Positions 20,661 to 32,045 of a stretch of 64,000 nt of DNA are shown piece after piece (within the stretch, counting starts at the first letter, position 1; each line of letters opens with the position of its first letter). The position numbers and the translations under genes are program-made. The notes below the pieces were generated by a model. It was given only the letters and a program-made list of their open reading frames with translations, did no database searches and was not told the DNA's origin. The DNA lies in contig JADLSH010000293.1 of NCBI GenBank assembly GCA_016169945.1, positions 1,302,001 to 1,366,000 on the forward strand, written 5' to 3'. Source of the DNA: Trachythela sp. YZ-2020 (taxonomy: Eukaryota > Cnidaria > Anthozoa > Malacalcyonacea > Clavulariidae).

Positions 20661-21104
20661 TACACGCGTAAAAACGCACAAATTGTAACAAATCTGCAAA
20701 CACGTTGTTGCAAATCTGTTCACAAGCTGTCAACAAGTTGTCTTCGCACTGCTTGTTCCTAGTTGTTTTAACAAGTTTGGAACAAGCTGTTAACAACTTG
20801 TAACAAGCTTGATGGCATTATCAGACTTGTTACAAGGTTGTTCTAACAGGTCTGTCACAGCCATGATACAACAAGAATGTTACAAGGTTGACAACTCAAG
20901 GCTGTAACAATATTGTTATATCAAGCATGTAACGGACTTGTTGGAACAACCTTTGTAAATGGTCTGATAATGCCATCAAGCTTGTTACAATTTGTTAACA
21001 AGTTGTTCCATACTTGTTGACAACTTGGGACAAGCAGTGCGAAGACAACTTGTTGACGGCTTGTTGGCAGACTTGTTACAAGATGTGAGATTTTTGCGTG
21101 TGTA
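20661..21104. mobile_element. Foldback MITE, about 444 bp, TA-flanked
   Basis: The ends TACACGCGTAAAAA and TTTTTGCGTGTGTA are inverted and bounded by TA, the target of Tc1/mariner-type elements. The whole interior is a long imperfect palindrome of ACAAGTTGTT-like words; CTTGATGGCATTATCAGAC (about 20810) is mirrored at about 20965. No transposase. Confidence 0.8.
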
Positions 21105-22181
21105 TTAGTCTTGTTTCGTGTTAAACAGTGGTATGTTAATTTAATTAATTAGAACTGCTCCTTTAATATCAACTAGAGCGTCAGAGTTCCGTTATTACTC
21201 ATAGTCTAGGATCTGTATATGAGTTTGTATGCATTTCATTTAGGACAGATAATCTCAACTCTTTTAGGGCAAGTTGACCATGACGGTCAACATGGTAACG
21301 CTGCCCGAACCCCAATCCGGGACGAAACGTCCGAAACGGACCACACCCAAAAACGACGCTTTCGCCATGGTGCAATCTACCAAACCATAAAACTTTGGCT
21401 ATTCTGAGGTGCTTATATGGTTCAGAGATAGTGCTTTTAGGGGGGTCATTGGTAAGTGTGAAATGCCTAGCACTGATATTTCACAAGAAAATGACTATAC
21501 AATACTCATGGTCAAACGTCAATTTGTGGCTTACAACTTCAGGTAAACAGCAGTGGACCTACATTACCTTTTTTCCTAAATCTTTTTGATAGAAACATAA
21601 TTGGTACTTATTTAAGTATATTACCACTGTTTTGGTGTAAAATAGTAAATATTTTGTGACCGAAATAATAATTTGAAATGTACCTACCTCCTGCAAATGG
21701 ACGTATTTGGCCAAATTCGCCACTTTACTCCGCTGTTTATCACCGATACTCGTTGAAATCCTTCCAAATATGTAAGTCAGTTCAGACATAATGGTATCAA
21801 GCACATTTTAAACAAGTTTTAACTAGGTTTCAAGTAGATCCTAGCTGTTTAACCATCGACAAGGTAAAACCTCAACTTCGTCCAAATTCGGCGCCATTGT
21901 GTCATCCCGCGTCGGTTGTCAACAATTCGGCCTCGTTATTCTTTCATCCAAGCCATTTCGATTACACTAGTAACAAATTTAACCCTTTATTATGGGTATG
22001 AAGATAAAAATATGAATAAAAGATATGAAATGCAGCATTTTACCTCCTTGTAAAATGTTGCTTACGAGTCTTTCAAAACATTCCGTACAAATCTCACGTG
22101 GGCAAAGTGACAGGACGTGAGAGGGGGGGGTAATGTTTTTCACGAAGATAGAAGAAGGCTGCGTGTGACAACAGGAACCCA

Positions 22182-22834
22182 GGCTCCCTACAGTTTAATT
22201 CTGTGTCGCGGGATTTTGTTCACGCGCGGGATAAACAAACCTTTAAACAAACCTTGCTATAAACAAACCTTTTATAGTTTATATCAGGAGTTCACGAATC
22301 ACGATTTCGCCAAAATGTTGTTGTCCACACGCGTGGGTATTCGAGGGCTTGTCTCGCGTGAAAAATGAAATCCTGATTTTCTTGACGTCACACACAAACT
22401 ATAAATACATTTTTCTCCTGTTTCCTTCAGTAATTTTTTTTTAAATTTGCATACGATACAGAAATCACAAAATGCATAAAATATGCGATTTTAAAAAAAT
22501 TCCTCGGAGCCGAATTTTTTTTATTGCAAAAAAACGTGTTTTTTTTAAAAACGCATATTTCAATACTTTGTACTTTAGGTGCTCGTGTGCAAAAAATAAG
22601 AAAGCTTTACCGAAGGAAAATCCGAAAAATTAAGAAAGAAGATAAAAATACGATAATCTCTAAATCGCGTTGTTACCATGGCAACGTAAATATTTAAAAA
22701 CATTTTTTGTTCTTCGTAATCCGCAATATTGTGGCAATCTGATGGCCAAGTCTCGTGACCATACCTTGCAAAATGAGTAAAAAATGGACCTTAGAGCACA
22801 TTTGCGTGCTACAGAATTAAAACTGTAGGGAGCC
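22182..22834. mobile_element. 653-bp element with 24-bp inverted ends, left palindrome arm only
   Basis: Ends GGCTCCCTACAGTTTAATTC on the left and GAATTAAAACTGTAGGGAGCC on the right (one-base gap). The right palindrome arm lacks it: there AACCCAAGCTGACTTAATTAA runs uninterrupted (read on the complement of 23660-23685). No transposase is seen. The exact target duplication is not resolvable. Confidence 0.82.
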
Positions 22835-22868
22835 TCCTTAATTAACTTTAGTTGAATATAGACTAAAA

Positions 22869-23241
22869 CAAACATTCCAACCGTCCCGGTTTACCCGGGA
22901 CTGTCCCGGTTTGGACTATGTTGTCCCGGTGTCCCGGTTTTCTTCTTATTGTCCCGGTTTCTGTAGTATCTTAATAGTTGTATTCTTCAAACTTAGCTCA
23001 TGTGACAAATATTAATGAAATTCGTTTGGTTCAATACATATTAATGAAATGGGAGCTTCTAGTTGCCCCAAACAATTGCCGAGTTTGTTGCCGATCGATG
23101 TAATTCTCGTGACATACGTTGTTTTGACAATTTAGCGTTCGCTTTCGAGGGAGGCGTTTATTCGAGGGAGGCGTTTATTTAAGTAAAATGGGAAAATTGG
23201 GAAGTGTCCCGGTTTTGAGGACTCGGAGGTTGGAATGTCTG
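22869..23241. mobile_element. 373-bp MITE with CTAAAA target duplication
   Basis: Inverted ends CAAACATTCCAACC and GGTTGGAATGTCTG. CTAAAA occurs at 22863-22868 and 23242-23247, and once at the matching place in the other palindrome arm, which confirms the empty site. The interior has five or six GTCCCGGTTT-like words. Superfamily not assigned. Confidence 0.88.
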
Positions 23242-24905
23242 CTAAAAACTGAACTATTAGTGAAAGCTAACTCTAAAATACCCTAAACTATACTGTTATT
23301 TACTGAATACTACTTTTTTAAACTAATAAAATATTTTTTTCTACATTTCTGTCCTCAGTTTTGTAAAAGTATAAACAGGAAAAAGTTCAACACTACTAAC
23401 CAATAATATAAATGTTTGATAATATATACCTGTAGTTATTTTCATTAATATAATATTATTCTAAAAATAACAAGTCAGAGTTGCAGTTTATACTTGACGT
23501 TAAATATGAACTTTATATAATATATTTGGACAAAAAATGTAGAAAAAATATGTTATTAGTTTAAAAAAGTAGTATTCCGTAAATAACAGTATAGTTTAGG
23601 ATGTATTTTAGAGTTAGCTTTCACTAATAGTTCAGTTTTTAGTCTATATTCAACTAAAGTTAATTAAGTCAGCTTGGGTTCCCTGTTGTCACACGCAGCC
23701 TTCTTCTATCTTCGTGAAAAACATCACCCCCCCTGTCACGGCCCTATCACTTTGACCACGCGAGATTTGTACGGAATGTTTTGAAAGACTCGTAAGCAAC
23801 CTTTTACAGGGAGGTAAAATGCCGCATTTCGTATCTTTTATTCATATTTTTATCTTCATACCCATAATAAAGGGTTAAATTTGTTACTAGTGTAATCGAA
23901 ATGGCTTGGATGAAAGAATAACGAGGCCGAATCGTTGACAACCGACACGGGATGACACAATGGCGCCGAATTTGGACAAAGTTGAGGTTTTACCTTGTCG
24001 ATGGTTAAACAGCTAGGATCTACTTGAAACCTAGTTAAAACTTGTTTAAAATGTGCTTGATACCATTATCTCTGAACTGACTTACATATTTGGAAGGATT
24101 TCAACGAGTATCGGTGATAAACAGCGGAGTAAAGTGGCGAATTTGGCCAAATACGTCCATTTGCAGGAGGTAGGTACATTTCAAATTATTATTTCGGTCA
24201 CAAAATATTTACTATTTTACACCAAAACAGTGGTAATATACTTAAATAAGTACCAATTATGTTTCTATCAAAAAGATTTAGGAAAAAAGGTAATGTAGGT
24301 CCACTGCTGTTTACCTGAAGTTGTAAGCCACAAATTGACGTTTGACCATGAGTATTGTATAGTCATTTTCTTGTGAAATATCAGTGCTAGGCATTTCACA
24401 CTTACCAATGACCCCCCTAAAAGCACTATCTCTGAACCATATAAGCACCTCAGAATAGCCAAAGCTTTTATGGTTTGGTAGATAGAACCATGGCGAAAGC
24501 GTCGTTTTTGGGTGTGGTCCGTTACGGACGTTTCGCCCCGGATTGGGGTTCGGGCAGCGTTACCATGTTGACCGTCATGGTCAACTTGCCCTAAAACAGT
24601 TGAGATTATCCGTCCTAAATGAAATGCATACAAACTCATAAACAGGTCCTGGACTATCATCAGTTATCAATATACTTGTTCCACCTCTGAACAAGATATT
24701 GAAACGGCGTTGGTACAAGTCTACTACAACATGTGACACGTTTACTTTCGCTTTTACGTGTGTATATACATCTTACCAGCTAATGACGTCATCTGGGTAT
24801 CGATAACTAAACATGCAATGCCAACGAAAACACACCAGTGTAAAATGGGATGGGTTAATGATACGAATATTAATACTGTAGTACCTGACTCCCATTTTAT
24901 CCAAC

Positions 24906-25166
24906 ATGTCCTCTGTTAATAGTTTCAGGCTGTCTGACTCCAATTCCTCAGCTAAACACAGCTTTTATTTACGTAAAATAGATATAACAACGGTAAAACA
25001 GCAAGGTAAAAACATTGAAGTAAGTTTGTTCCGACCCAATACCCGCCCCTCTCATTATACTTTGTGGTATTATACTTTGTCAGCATTAACCAAAGATCCA
25101 TTTTTTCACTGGATTAAAAACAAACCTTTCGCGTCAAACAATTTAATATGTGACTGCTCAGAATAA
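24906..25166 (+). other. Unrecognised open frame, 86 codons
   Basis: Begins MSSVNSFRLSDSNSSAKHSF and contains FYLRKIDITTVKQQGKNIEV. Composition is protein-like and the frame follows a promoter-less AT-rich stretch. I cannot assign a family. It could be a recombinase or gag remnant or a chance frame. Confidence 0.25.
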
Positions 25167-26180
25167 CTAATTATTTGCCTTTAAGGACCACTTAACGTAA
25201 AGGCATGGCTACACCGGCAACATTGCGACTTGTCCAAATTATGGGAATTTGGTTCAACGTGTTTCGAGACTTAGACAAGATTTTCGATGAAAATTGCAAA
25301 CTGTCTGCTCTACAGTAAAACTCCTGCATGATTTGTTGTCGCTCGCATAGACATTTCTTTAGCTGTACAAATGATTAACAATGAGCCTCTCAGATGCCAT
25401 AGCCAGGGCAGGATTTAACCCAATTTCCGTAACTTGGGCGATATCGCCACTCCAAGTAGCATTGTAGAACGCAAGTCGTTAGCTATTTTGATCAGTCAAA
25501 TGGCAATGTAATGGCATGATATAATAGTGTTTCCATCCAATATAAAAGTCTCCAACTTCCCTTCAAGCTAATATAGTAATACTGCAAAATATTGTGGGGA
25601 GGGGGGCAGAATTTTTTTATGGAACACCCGGTAACTGTTTTCAATCCGGCAAAGGAAAACGCACAGTAGTAACGCAAATCAGAGAGCGCAATCGGAGCGC
25701 GCAATTGCTAGTAATGATTATATTATAATTTCACTTTTGGGAAGATGCTTGTTGTCAGATTGACAATATTTCTCGAAAGAACGAATATAATAAAAATGTT
25801 TTACCAAATATTCGCGAAAATTAGAAATGCTAAACAATATTTGAAGATGGTTTATAGACAATGAATTTGCTGCAGGCATTTGCAAGCGAGAAAGTCTTTG
25901 AAGTGATGCTGTGAGGTATAATTTGAACTAGATTTCCCCCTAAAATTAAATAACTATTTTTTGCTTGTCAGTAAATACGTTTTAATTTAAAGCAATATTT
26001 AAGTTAAATTTACATGGAATCCTTCCCTGAAATAGTTGGGGGTATTGCATGCAAGGGAGGGAGGCTTTAATACGAATTGCTGAATATTGTCTTTGTTGAG
26101 AACCCACTTGGCTTGCTTCATCATGTGATTGGATTCATTCTTGATAGATTTTAAATACTTCAAGTACGGATTGTTTCTTT
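25167..26180. other. Nothing recognisable
   Basis: No supported gene. A G-rich run (GGGGAGGGGGGCAG at about 25598) is the only outlier. Confidence 0.5.
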
Positions 26181-26181
26181 G

Positions 26182-26330
26182 CTTTTCACTATCTTTTCAC
26201 TATCTTTTCACTATCTTTTCACTATCTTTTCACTATCTTTTCACGATCTTTTCACTATCTTTTCACTATCTTTTCACGATCTTTTCACTATCTTTTCACT
26301 ATCTTTTCACGATCTTTTCACTATCTTTTC
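26182..26330. repeat. 11-bp minisatellite with 33-bp higher-order unit
   Basis: About 13 units of CTTTTCACTAT. In the later part every third unit reads CTTTTCACGAT (26243, 26276, 26309), giving a 33-bp higher-order period. Frames reading FSLSFHYLFTI repeats are artefacts. Confidence 0.93.
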
Positions 26331-27896
26331 TCCTGCTCCTCTTTGTCGCTTTGATTTCGCGGTATACCATTTCGTCCGAATAACAAAAGATCCTATTTCA
26401 AATTAATTGATCTGCAGACCAAGTGAATTTACAAGAGAGAACCCTAATGTTTATGTATACCTGACAACGAAGTATCGGAAGGAACGCCTACTTTTTCTAC
26501 ACAAGGCTTCATAAGGCTGATAATTGTCTAAAGCCGGTTTTCCACTAGCAAATTTTCTTGCGCGAATCGACTGACCTTATGAGTTATGTTCTCTTTTATA
26601 AATTAACATAATTATATTACAAAGTTAACACACACAAAGGTCGAAGATTGAATATAATTATAGGAAAAGAATACCTTTATTGGAAATTGGTAAATACATT
26701 GTAAAATAATATATTTTAAAGAAAATTTACCTATTCCATAAGATTTTAATATGTGGTTTTTGAGCTTTTTCTTAAATTTAATTGTTGAACCGGGTATAAA
26801 ACTGAAAAACTACTTCTCAATTAATAATTTCATACAGGTATAATAATCCATTGTATTGATCAATAACTCTTACTTTCTCTCGTGACGTTCTCGACTCTAT
26901 ATTCCTATAATCAGATGCCTACTATTCTATTTTACAAAATACACTTCAACAGTGCACAATTGAACTAAAATATAGGGTTATGTAGTAGGTAGTGGCAGAC
27001 TCTTTAACCCAAATATTTGAACCATACAAATATAGCTAGTCACCCATTGTCCACCCTCCCCCTTCCCATCCTTCCCCTAGTGTCCACCACTACATACTGA
27101 CAAAGTATTATAGATTATGCCATAAAAATTTATGCAAGAATGAAGTGGTGTATCCACCCTTGCAGGGGTGTAAGTGCCCCTTGGGCACAGACGTAGAGAC
27201 GGGGGTAGAGACGTAGCCAGGTTTTCCAGTCAATGGGGGCCGAAAACATTTTTGGGGGGGCCAACTCAAAAACGTAAAATATAACCAGCATGCCCGACGG
27301 CGACCCACATTTTGCACGTGTTGCACTTCGGTTACTCTTCGGAAATCAACGGAAGAATTCATAATATTGTAGCCACTGATCTATCTATAACTGATCAATA
27401 CATATAAGCCTCAAATCGAAGCCATTGTCATTGAATCAATGCTGAAATACGCCCAAATTCTCAAAACATCATGTGGTAAAAGTAGCCAAGTTTACCAAGG
27501 GGGACCAAGATTCTCGCCAGAGGGGCTCTGCCCCCGTCTCTGGAAGGCGGCCAAATATGTTCTTTTTTTAGACATGTACACTAACTATATAAATTAACCC
27601 TAACCCAAATAATAACCCTATATAATGACACATAAATCCCTGTAGGTCTGCAAAAAGAACGATCCCCAGTGTTACTCCCACACTTGTACTCCACAACATA
27701 GTTGGCTTTTCATCCCCCACCTGCATGGCTTTTCAACTCCTCACCCAACATGGCTTTTCCATGACCCCCTGCCCCAAATGGCTTTTCGACATCCACATTT
27801 TGACAGTCCCCCCTTCTTAGCCTTCCACGACCACACCACTGCAAGGATGATACATTAATATAAAAGTCAATGAAGAATAAACTAACTCCTGTATTC
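26331..27896. other. No gene; scattered short repeats
   Basis: No coding region is supported. AATAACCCTATATAATGACA (about 27607) recurs in near-identical form at about 28325 together with GTAGGTCTGCAAAAAGAAC, so a roughly 80-bp segment is duplicated. Around 27690-27800 the word CATGGCTTTTC recurs three or four times. Confidence 0.5.
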
Positions 27897-27897
27897 T

Positions 27898-28103
27898 AAA
27901 AACTCACTCACACTCAAGAAGTGGAGGTTCAATCTGAGCTTCCCTTGAGTGTCAGTGCTACTTTTGTATTCAAAAGGAGGATGAGTAGTCACATTGTAAG
28001 GTACGGCACTATCCTCCTGCTATTGAAAAACAGCACTGACACTCAAGGGAAGCTCGGATTGAACCTCCACTCTTAGAGTGTGAGTTAGCTTTTAGAATAC
28101 AGG
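27898..28103. mobile_element. Foldback MITE, 206 bp
   Basis: Arms of about 75 bp are almost perfectly inverted: CCTGTATTCTAAAA... and AGTGGAGGTTCAATCTGAGC on the left; GCTCGGATTGAACCTCCACT and TTTTAGAATACAGG on the right. A central 50-bp loop. No coding capacity. Confidence 0.88.
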
Positions 28104-29154
28104 CGTAAATGTACCTTACCCCATTAACTGGCAGTACCATACTACTAATGAGTAAAGCATCTGGCATTAGACAGAATAAAATTATACCTTAGCGGGCACA
28201 TTGCCGGCTAATGGATAAAAACAAGACCATGGCAGACAGTTTTGTTTACCCATTAGCTGGCAATGAGTCCAGGCAAGCCCTACCTTAGTTTCATTTAAAT
28301 CTGTTTATAACCAAACAATAATCCCAATAATAACCCTATATATGACAGATAAATTATTGTAGGTCTGCAAAAAGAACCATCCCCAGTTACCCTGCCAGCT
28401 AATCTGTAGGCATGTTTCTGTTGAAACTGCATGTTTATACTGTTATTACCTCCGCCAGACGGTATTGTTTTAACTGTGTGTGTTTTACCAAAACCGTGGA
28501 TCGGCAGATGCATCCTTTAGCGCGAAAAAACGTAGAATGTTTTTGTGTCAAAACATTCAGGAATGCGACTACATTCATATGCCTACACACAGCTTGCCTT
28601 GTTTACATATTGTAGAACAAAAAAAGGCAAGGAAAGGAGTCAAAACTTAACTTAATCACACTGGCAGAGGTATGTAGTCTGAGTGCGCTCTAATTTGGTT
28701 CGTATTGCATAATCTTAGGAATGTTAGCACAGACAATTAGCACGGCAAAAAATGTTCAAGAAAACCATACAATCAGATTGTAAATATGATCATGTATGAT
28801 ATATGGCCTTCACTTAGTGTGCCTTAAGTAAGTGCGCACTTAATCTACCAGTACATTCCCCCTAGTGGCACGAGAACCCCAAGTTTTTAGCTTATTATTG
28901 TCCTGACCATGACCTGTCAACCAAAATGACACACACACACATCAATGTTTAGACTGGCAAGTTACGCCCCAGGTCATTTCAGGTAGAAAAAGATTGAACA
29001 AATTCCACTTTTAATACCCCATTAATTGGCAATGCACCCATATGTGCATACTTTAGTATTTCACTCTGTCTAATGCCAGGCAATTCTATTGGTTGGTGGA
29101 AGAGTACTGCCGGATAATGAATGTAAAAAATTATGTAAAAAACTTACAGGTTAG
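28104..29154. other. No gene; dispersed repeat fragments
   Basis: Contains the second copy of the segment noted at 27598-27660 (about 28305-28385) and several related pieces around CCATTAACTGGCAGTACC (28122), CCCATTAGCTGGCAATG (28248) and CCCATTAATTGGCAATGC (29018). These look like fragments of one repeat family, also present near 35170. Confidence 0.5.
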
Positions 29155-29354
29155 GGCCTCCACAGACAAGGAATTTGTAGTCAACAACTATTTTGTAGTC
29201 AATGTACGACTCATAGCTAGTGTGCGAAGTAATTTGGTGGGAAATAAGATTTGTTTCGATTAGTTGTCAAGAACTATGCAAACCTTACATAGTTACACGT
29301 TTGTAGTTTATAGCAAATATTAGTCGACTGCAAAATCCTTAGTTTGTGTAGGCC
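29155..29354. mobile_element. MITE, 200 bp
   Basis: Ends GGCCTCCACAGACAAGGAATT and AATCCTTAGTTTGTGTAGGCC (outer 18 bases comparable) are imperfect inverted repeats of about 33 bp. Interior AT-rich and non-coding. Confidence 0.7.
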
Positions 29355-29440
29355 AATAAAAGGCTTGAAATATATTGGAAAATACAACACCAAACCTATA
29401 AATATCTACAAAGAGCAATATGATTTAAGCCATATTTAAT

Positions 29441-29847
29441 AGCATGCAAATGACACGGAACTTTCGAAATATATTTGGACATTGAAAGAAAACAATAAGG
29501 ATTTCGGTATTAATTGGCAAATTTTAAAACATTCTATTTCGTATACGGGAGGATCAAAACGATGCAATTTATGTTTAGAAGAAAAAAATTGTATTTTGAA
29601 AGAAAAAAAACAAGGATTGTTTACTCAACAAAAGAGCTGAAATAATTTCACGATGTCGTCATCGTAACAAATTTCGCGTAAACAACGCAAACAAAGCCAT
29701 GCATGCACACATTGTCTCCCACACACACTCCCACGCTCCGGCAGGAAGCATATAAGCGGTCATTTCTTTCGATACTTGTAAACTGCCTGATGATTCTTTT
29801 ACAGATGAAACAGCCTGTTGCAGACAAGTTTTGAGGTAAGCGAAAAT
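29441..29847 (+). repeat. Upstream pseudo-LTR
   Basis: Starts AGCATGCAAATGAC and ends GAGGTAAGCGAAAAT. Its coding part keeps the correct C-terminal frame (WQILKHSISYTGG, then SKRCNLCLEEK, stop TGA), unlike the downstream copy. AG/GTAAG at 29834-29840 and TTTCGTAG at 29890-29897 could bound a 62-bp 5' intron; a 5' intron is known in Drosophila Penelope. Confidence 0.9.
29775..29828 (+). ncRNA. Hammerhead ribozyme in upstream pseudo-LTR
   Basis: CTGATGA is at 29787-29793 and GAAA at 29807-29810. Stem I is CTGC/GCAG (29783-29786 with 29820-29823) and, beyond an AAA bulge, CTTGT/ACAAG (29775-29779 with 29824-29828). Stem III is ACA/TGT, with cleavage predicted after T29819 (GTT). Stem II is short (TCT/AGA) and starts with a U-U mismatch, so in vitro activity may be low. 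Hammerheads in PLE terminal repeats are established. Confidence 0.78.
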
Positions 29848-29978
29848 CTATAATTTGCTCTAATTATATGTTGTCGAGCACTCTTTGCGTTTCGTAGACC
29901 TAAACCTACACGTATATTTGCACCCGTATATCGGTTGTGCACTCTTGTTTACGTTATTCATTTCTATATAACTTCAAA

Positions 29979-32045
29979 ATGCGACAATTTCGATTTGACT
30001 ATTCACTAAAGAATATCCCTATACCATCACAGGACGCTTATTTGAAAAATTTGATTGAAAAAGTGGAAAGTGTAATAAAACGTATGAGATGGAAAGCTAA
30101 TTTCTTTCTTAAAAACAAAAAATGTGAAAACGAAAACAACCATTTCGGCCTTGCGTCCAACAAAACACCTCCTTCAATTCCGGAAATGAAACCTTTCGAA
30201 GACGACCTTATAAAATTGATTGAAAATTTACAATTTCGGCCATATAGGAACCAATTTCAGAAATCTTTGACTAACGATCTAAAGAAAATTAATTCGTCTC
30301 CCAACATTTTCATTTTTGCCGACAAAACTAGGAATATTTATGAAACCTCGCTCGACACATACAACAAGCTATTACATGACAACATCACAAAAACATGTAA
30401 GCATGGATCCGAGGACTCTATAGATGAAATTGATTCAGAACTAAAAAACATTTCGAACAATTTAGGAATCGGCGACAGAAGTGAAAAAATGAAAAAACGC
30501 GAAGCATTTATATCTTTAAAAGATCACAAAGAAAATTTCGAAAACAATCCAAAATGTCGATTAATTAATCCCGCTAAAAGCGAATCCGGAAAGATAAGCA
30601 AAGTTATTTTGGACAAAATTAATTCTAATTTGAGACAAAAACTGAATTTAAATCAATGGAGGAATACAAAACAAGTTATTCAGTGGTTTGGCAATATAAA
30701 AGATAAGGACAGGCACAGTTTTATTTCGTTTGACATTGTCGATTTCTACCCATCCATTTCTGAAAAACTATTGGACCAAGCTTTATGTTGGGCCTCAAAT
30801 TTGGCTACTATACCTGAAAACGATATTTCAATAATAAAACACGCTAGAAAATCTCTCCTTTTCAATACCGGAATTTCATGGATAAAAAAAGATAGCGAGA
30901 GTTTGTTTGACGTTACCATGGGCAGTTTCGACGGCGCGGAAATTTGCGAGTTAGTAGGCCTTTTCATTTTAAACCACCTGAGTAAAAAATTTGGCAAAGA
31001 AAGCATCGGCCTATATAGAGATGACGGTCTGGCTATTATAAAAAGTAAATCAGCACGTTTAGCAGACAAAACAAGGAAAGACCTCCACAAAATTTTCGAG
31101 CAGTTTGACCTAAAAATTACCGCCGAATCAAATTTACGTATAGTAAACTTTTTAGATGTAACTTTCGACCTTAACAATGGAAAATATAGGCCCTATAGGA
31201 AGCCCAATGACGATCCACTATACATAAATATGCACTCTAATCACCCACCGAGCATCACAAGGCAACTCCCTGCATCAATTAACAAGCGCATCGCACTTCT
31301 TTCATCAGATGAGCAAACTTTTCAGGAATCTGCACCCATATGTCAGAACGCACTTAGGCATAGCAACTTTAATCATGAACTTAGCTACACTCAGCACACA
31401 CCGCAAAAACAACGCAGGAATAGACAACGCAACATCATTTGGTTCAACCCACCATTTAGCAAGAGTGTTAGCACAAACATACTAGGAAGTAATTTCCTTA
31501 GTCTAATTGACAAACATTTTCCACCGCACCACAAGCTACATAAAATTTTTAACAGAAATACAGTTAAAGTAAGTTATAGCTGCATGAATAATATTAAGTC
31601 AGTAATCACTAAACACAATGCACGCATATCTAGAAATAACAAGCCACAGGAGAGGGACACTACCAATTGCAGTTGTAGAGAAAACAACATTTGTCCGCTT
31701 CAAAAACAATGCATGACTAGGGACATAGTATACAAAGCAACAGTCACAGTAGGCAACACAAACACGATCAAAAATTACATTGGCATGACTGCAACCACAT
31801 TCAAAGAGCGATTGGCCAACCACACTAAATCTTTTCAGCATAAAAAGCATGCAAATGACGCGGAACTTTCGAAATATATTTGGACATTGAAAGAAAACAA
31901 TAAGGATTTCGGTATTAATTGGCAAATTTTATTTTTATTCTATTTCGTATACGGGAGGATCAAAACGATGCAATTTATGTTTAGAAGAAAAATTTTGTAT
32001 TTTGAAAGAAAAAAACAAGGATTGTTTACTCAACAAAAGAGCTGA
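29979..32045 (+). CDS. Penelope-like reverse transcriptase with GIY-YIG endonuclease
   Basis: About 688 codons from the ATG at 29979 (the frame is open from 29937 but without ATG). It copies RNA into DNA at an endonuclease-made nick. RT core: SFDIVDFYPSI (residues about 250), MGSFDGAEICEL (about 313), YRDDGLAI with the catalytic DD pair (about 345), then FLDVTFDLNNGKY. A linker with CSCRENNICPLQKQC resembles the Cys-rich motif before the nuclease. GIY-YIG domain: IVYKATVTV, then NYIGMTATTFKERLANH (about residues 585-620). The C-terminus is shifted by one base at about 31930, so the last 40 residues are wrong relative to the upstream pseudo-LTR. The Cys-rich motif and TFKER.ANH pattern suggest a Neptune-like clade (inference). 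Otherwise intact. Confidence 0.93.
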   Translation: MRQFRFDYSLKNIPIPSQDAYLKNLIEKVESVIKRMRWKANFFLKNKKCENENNHFGLASNKTPPSIPEMKPFEDDLIKLIENLQFRPYRNQFQKSLTNDLKKINSSPNIFIFADKTRNIYETSLDTYNKLLHDNITKTCKHGSEDSIDEIDSELKNISNNLGIGDRSEKMKKREAFISLKDHKENFENNPKCRLINPAKSESGKISKVILDKINSNLRQKLNLNQWRNTKQVIQWFGNIKDKDRHSFISFDIVDFYPSISEKLLDQALCWASNLATIPENDISIIKHARKSLLFNTGISWIKKDSESLFDVTMGSFDGAEICELVGLFILNHLSKKFGKESIGLYRDDGLAIIKSKSARLADKTRKDLHKIFEQFDLKITAESNLRIVNFLDVTFDLNNGKYRPYRKPNDDPLYINMHSNHPPSITRQLPASINKRIALLSSDEQTFQESAPICQNALRHSNFNHELSYTQHTPQKQRRNRQRNIIWFNPPFSKSVSTNILGSNFLSLIDKHFPPHHKLHKIFNRNTVKVSYSCMNNIKSVITKHNARISRNNKPQERDTTNCSCRENNICPLQKQCMTRDIVYKATVTVGNTNTIKNYIGMTATTFKERLANHTKSFQHKKHANDAELSKYIWTLKENNKDFGINWQILFLFYFVYGRIKTMQFMFRRKILYFERKKQGLFTQQKS

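Larger units (their letters stand above)
21190..24668. repeat. 3.5-kb imperfect palindrome
   Basis: The left arm (about 21190-23345) and right arm (about 23535-24668) are inverted copies around a roughly 190-bp spacer. Examples: ATGAGTTTGTATGCATTTCA (21219) and its complement at 24618; ATATTTGGAAGGATTTCAAC on the right mirrored at 21755. An 81-codon frame is present in both arms (24053-24298 plus; 21804-21559 minus) with one residue different. Its GAG/GTAGGT context could be a splice donor, but I do not recognise it. The left arm is longer because it holds two insertions (22182-22834 and 22869-23241) that the right arm lacks. Confidence 0.9.

Noticed and set aside
30746..31177. 143-codon frame on the minus strand
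   Set aside because: Lies entirely opposite the PLE reverse transcriptase, which has clear catalytic motifs on the plus strand.
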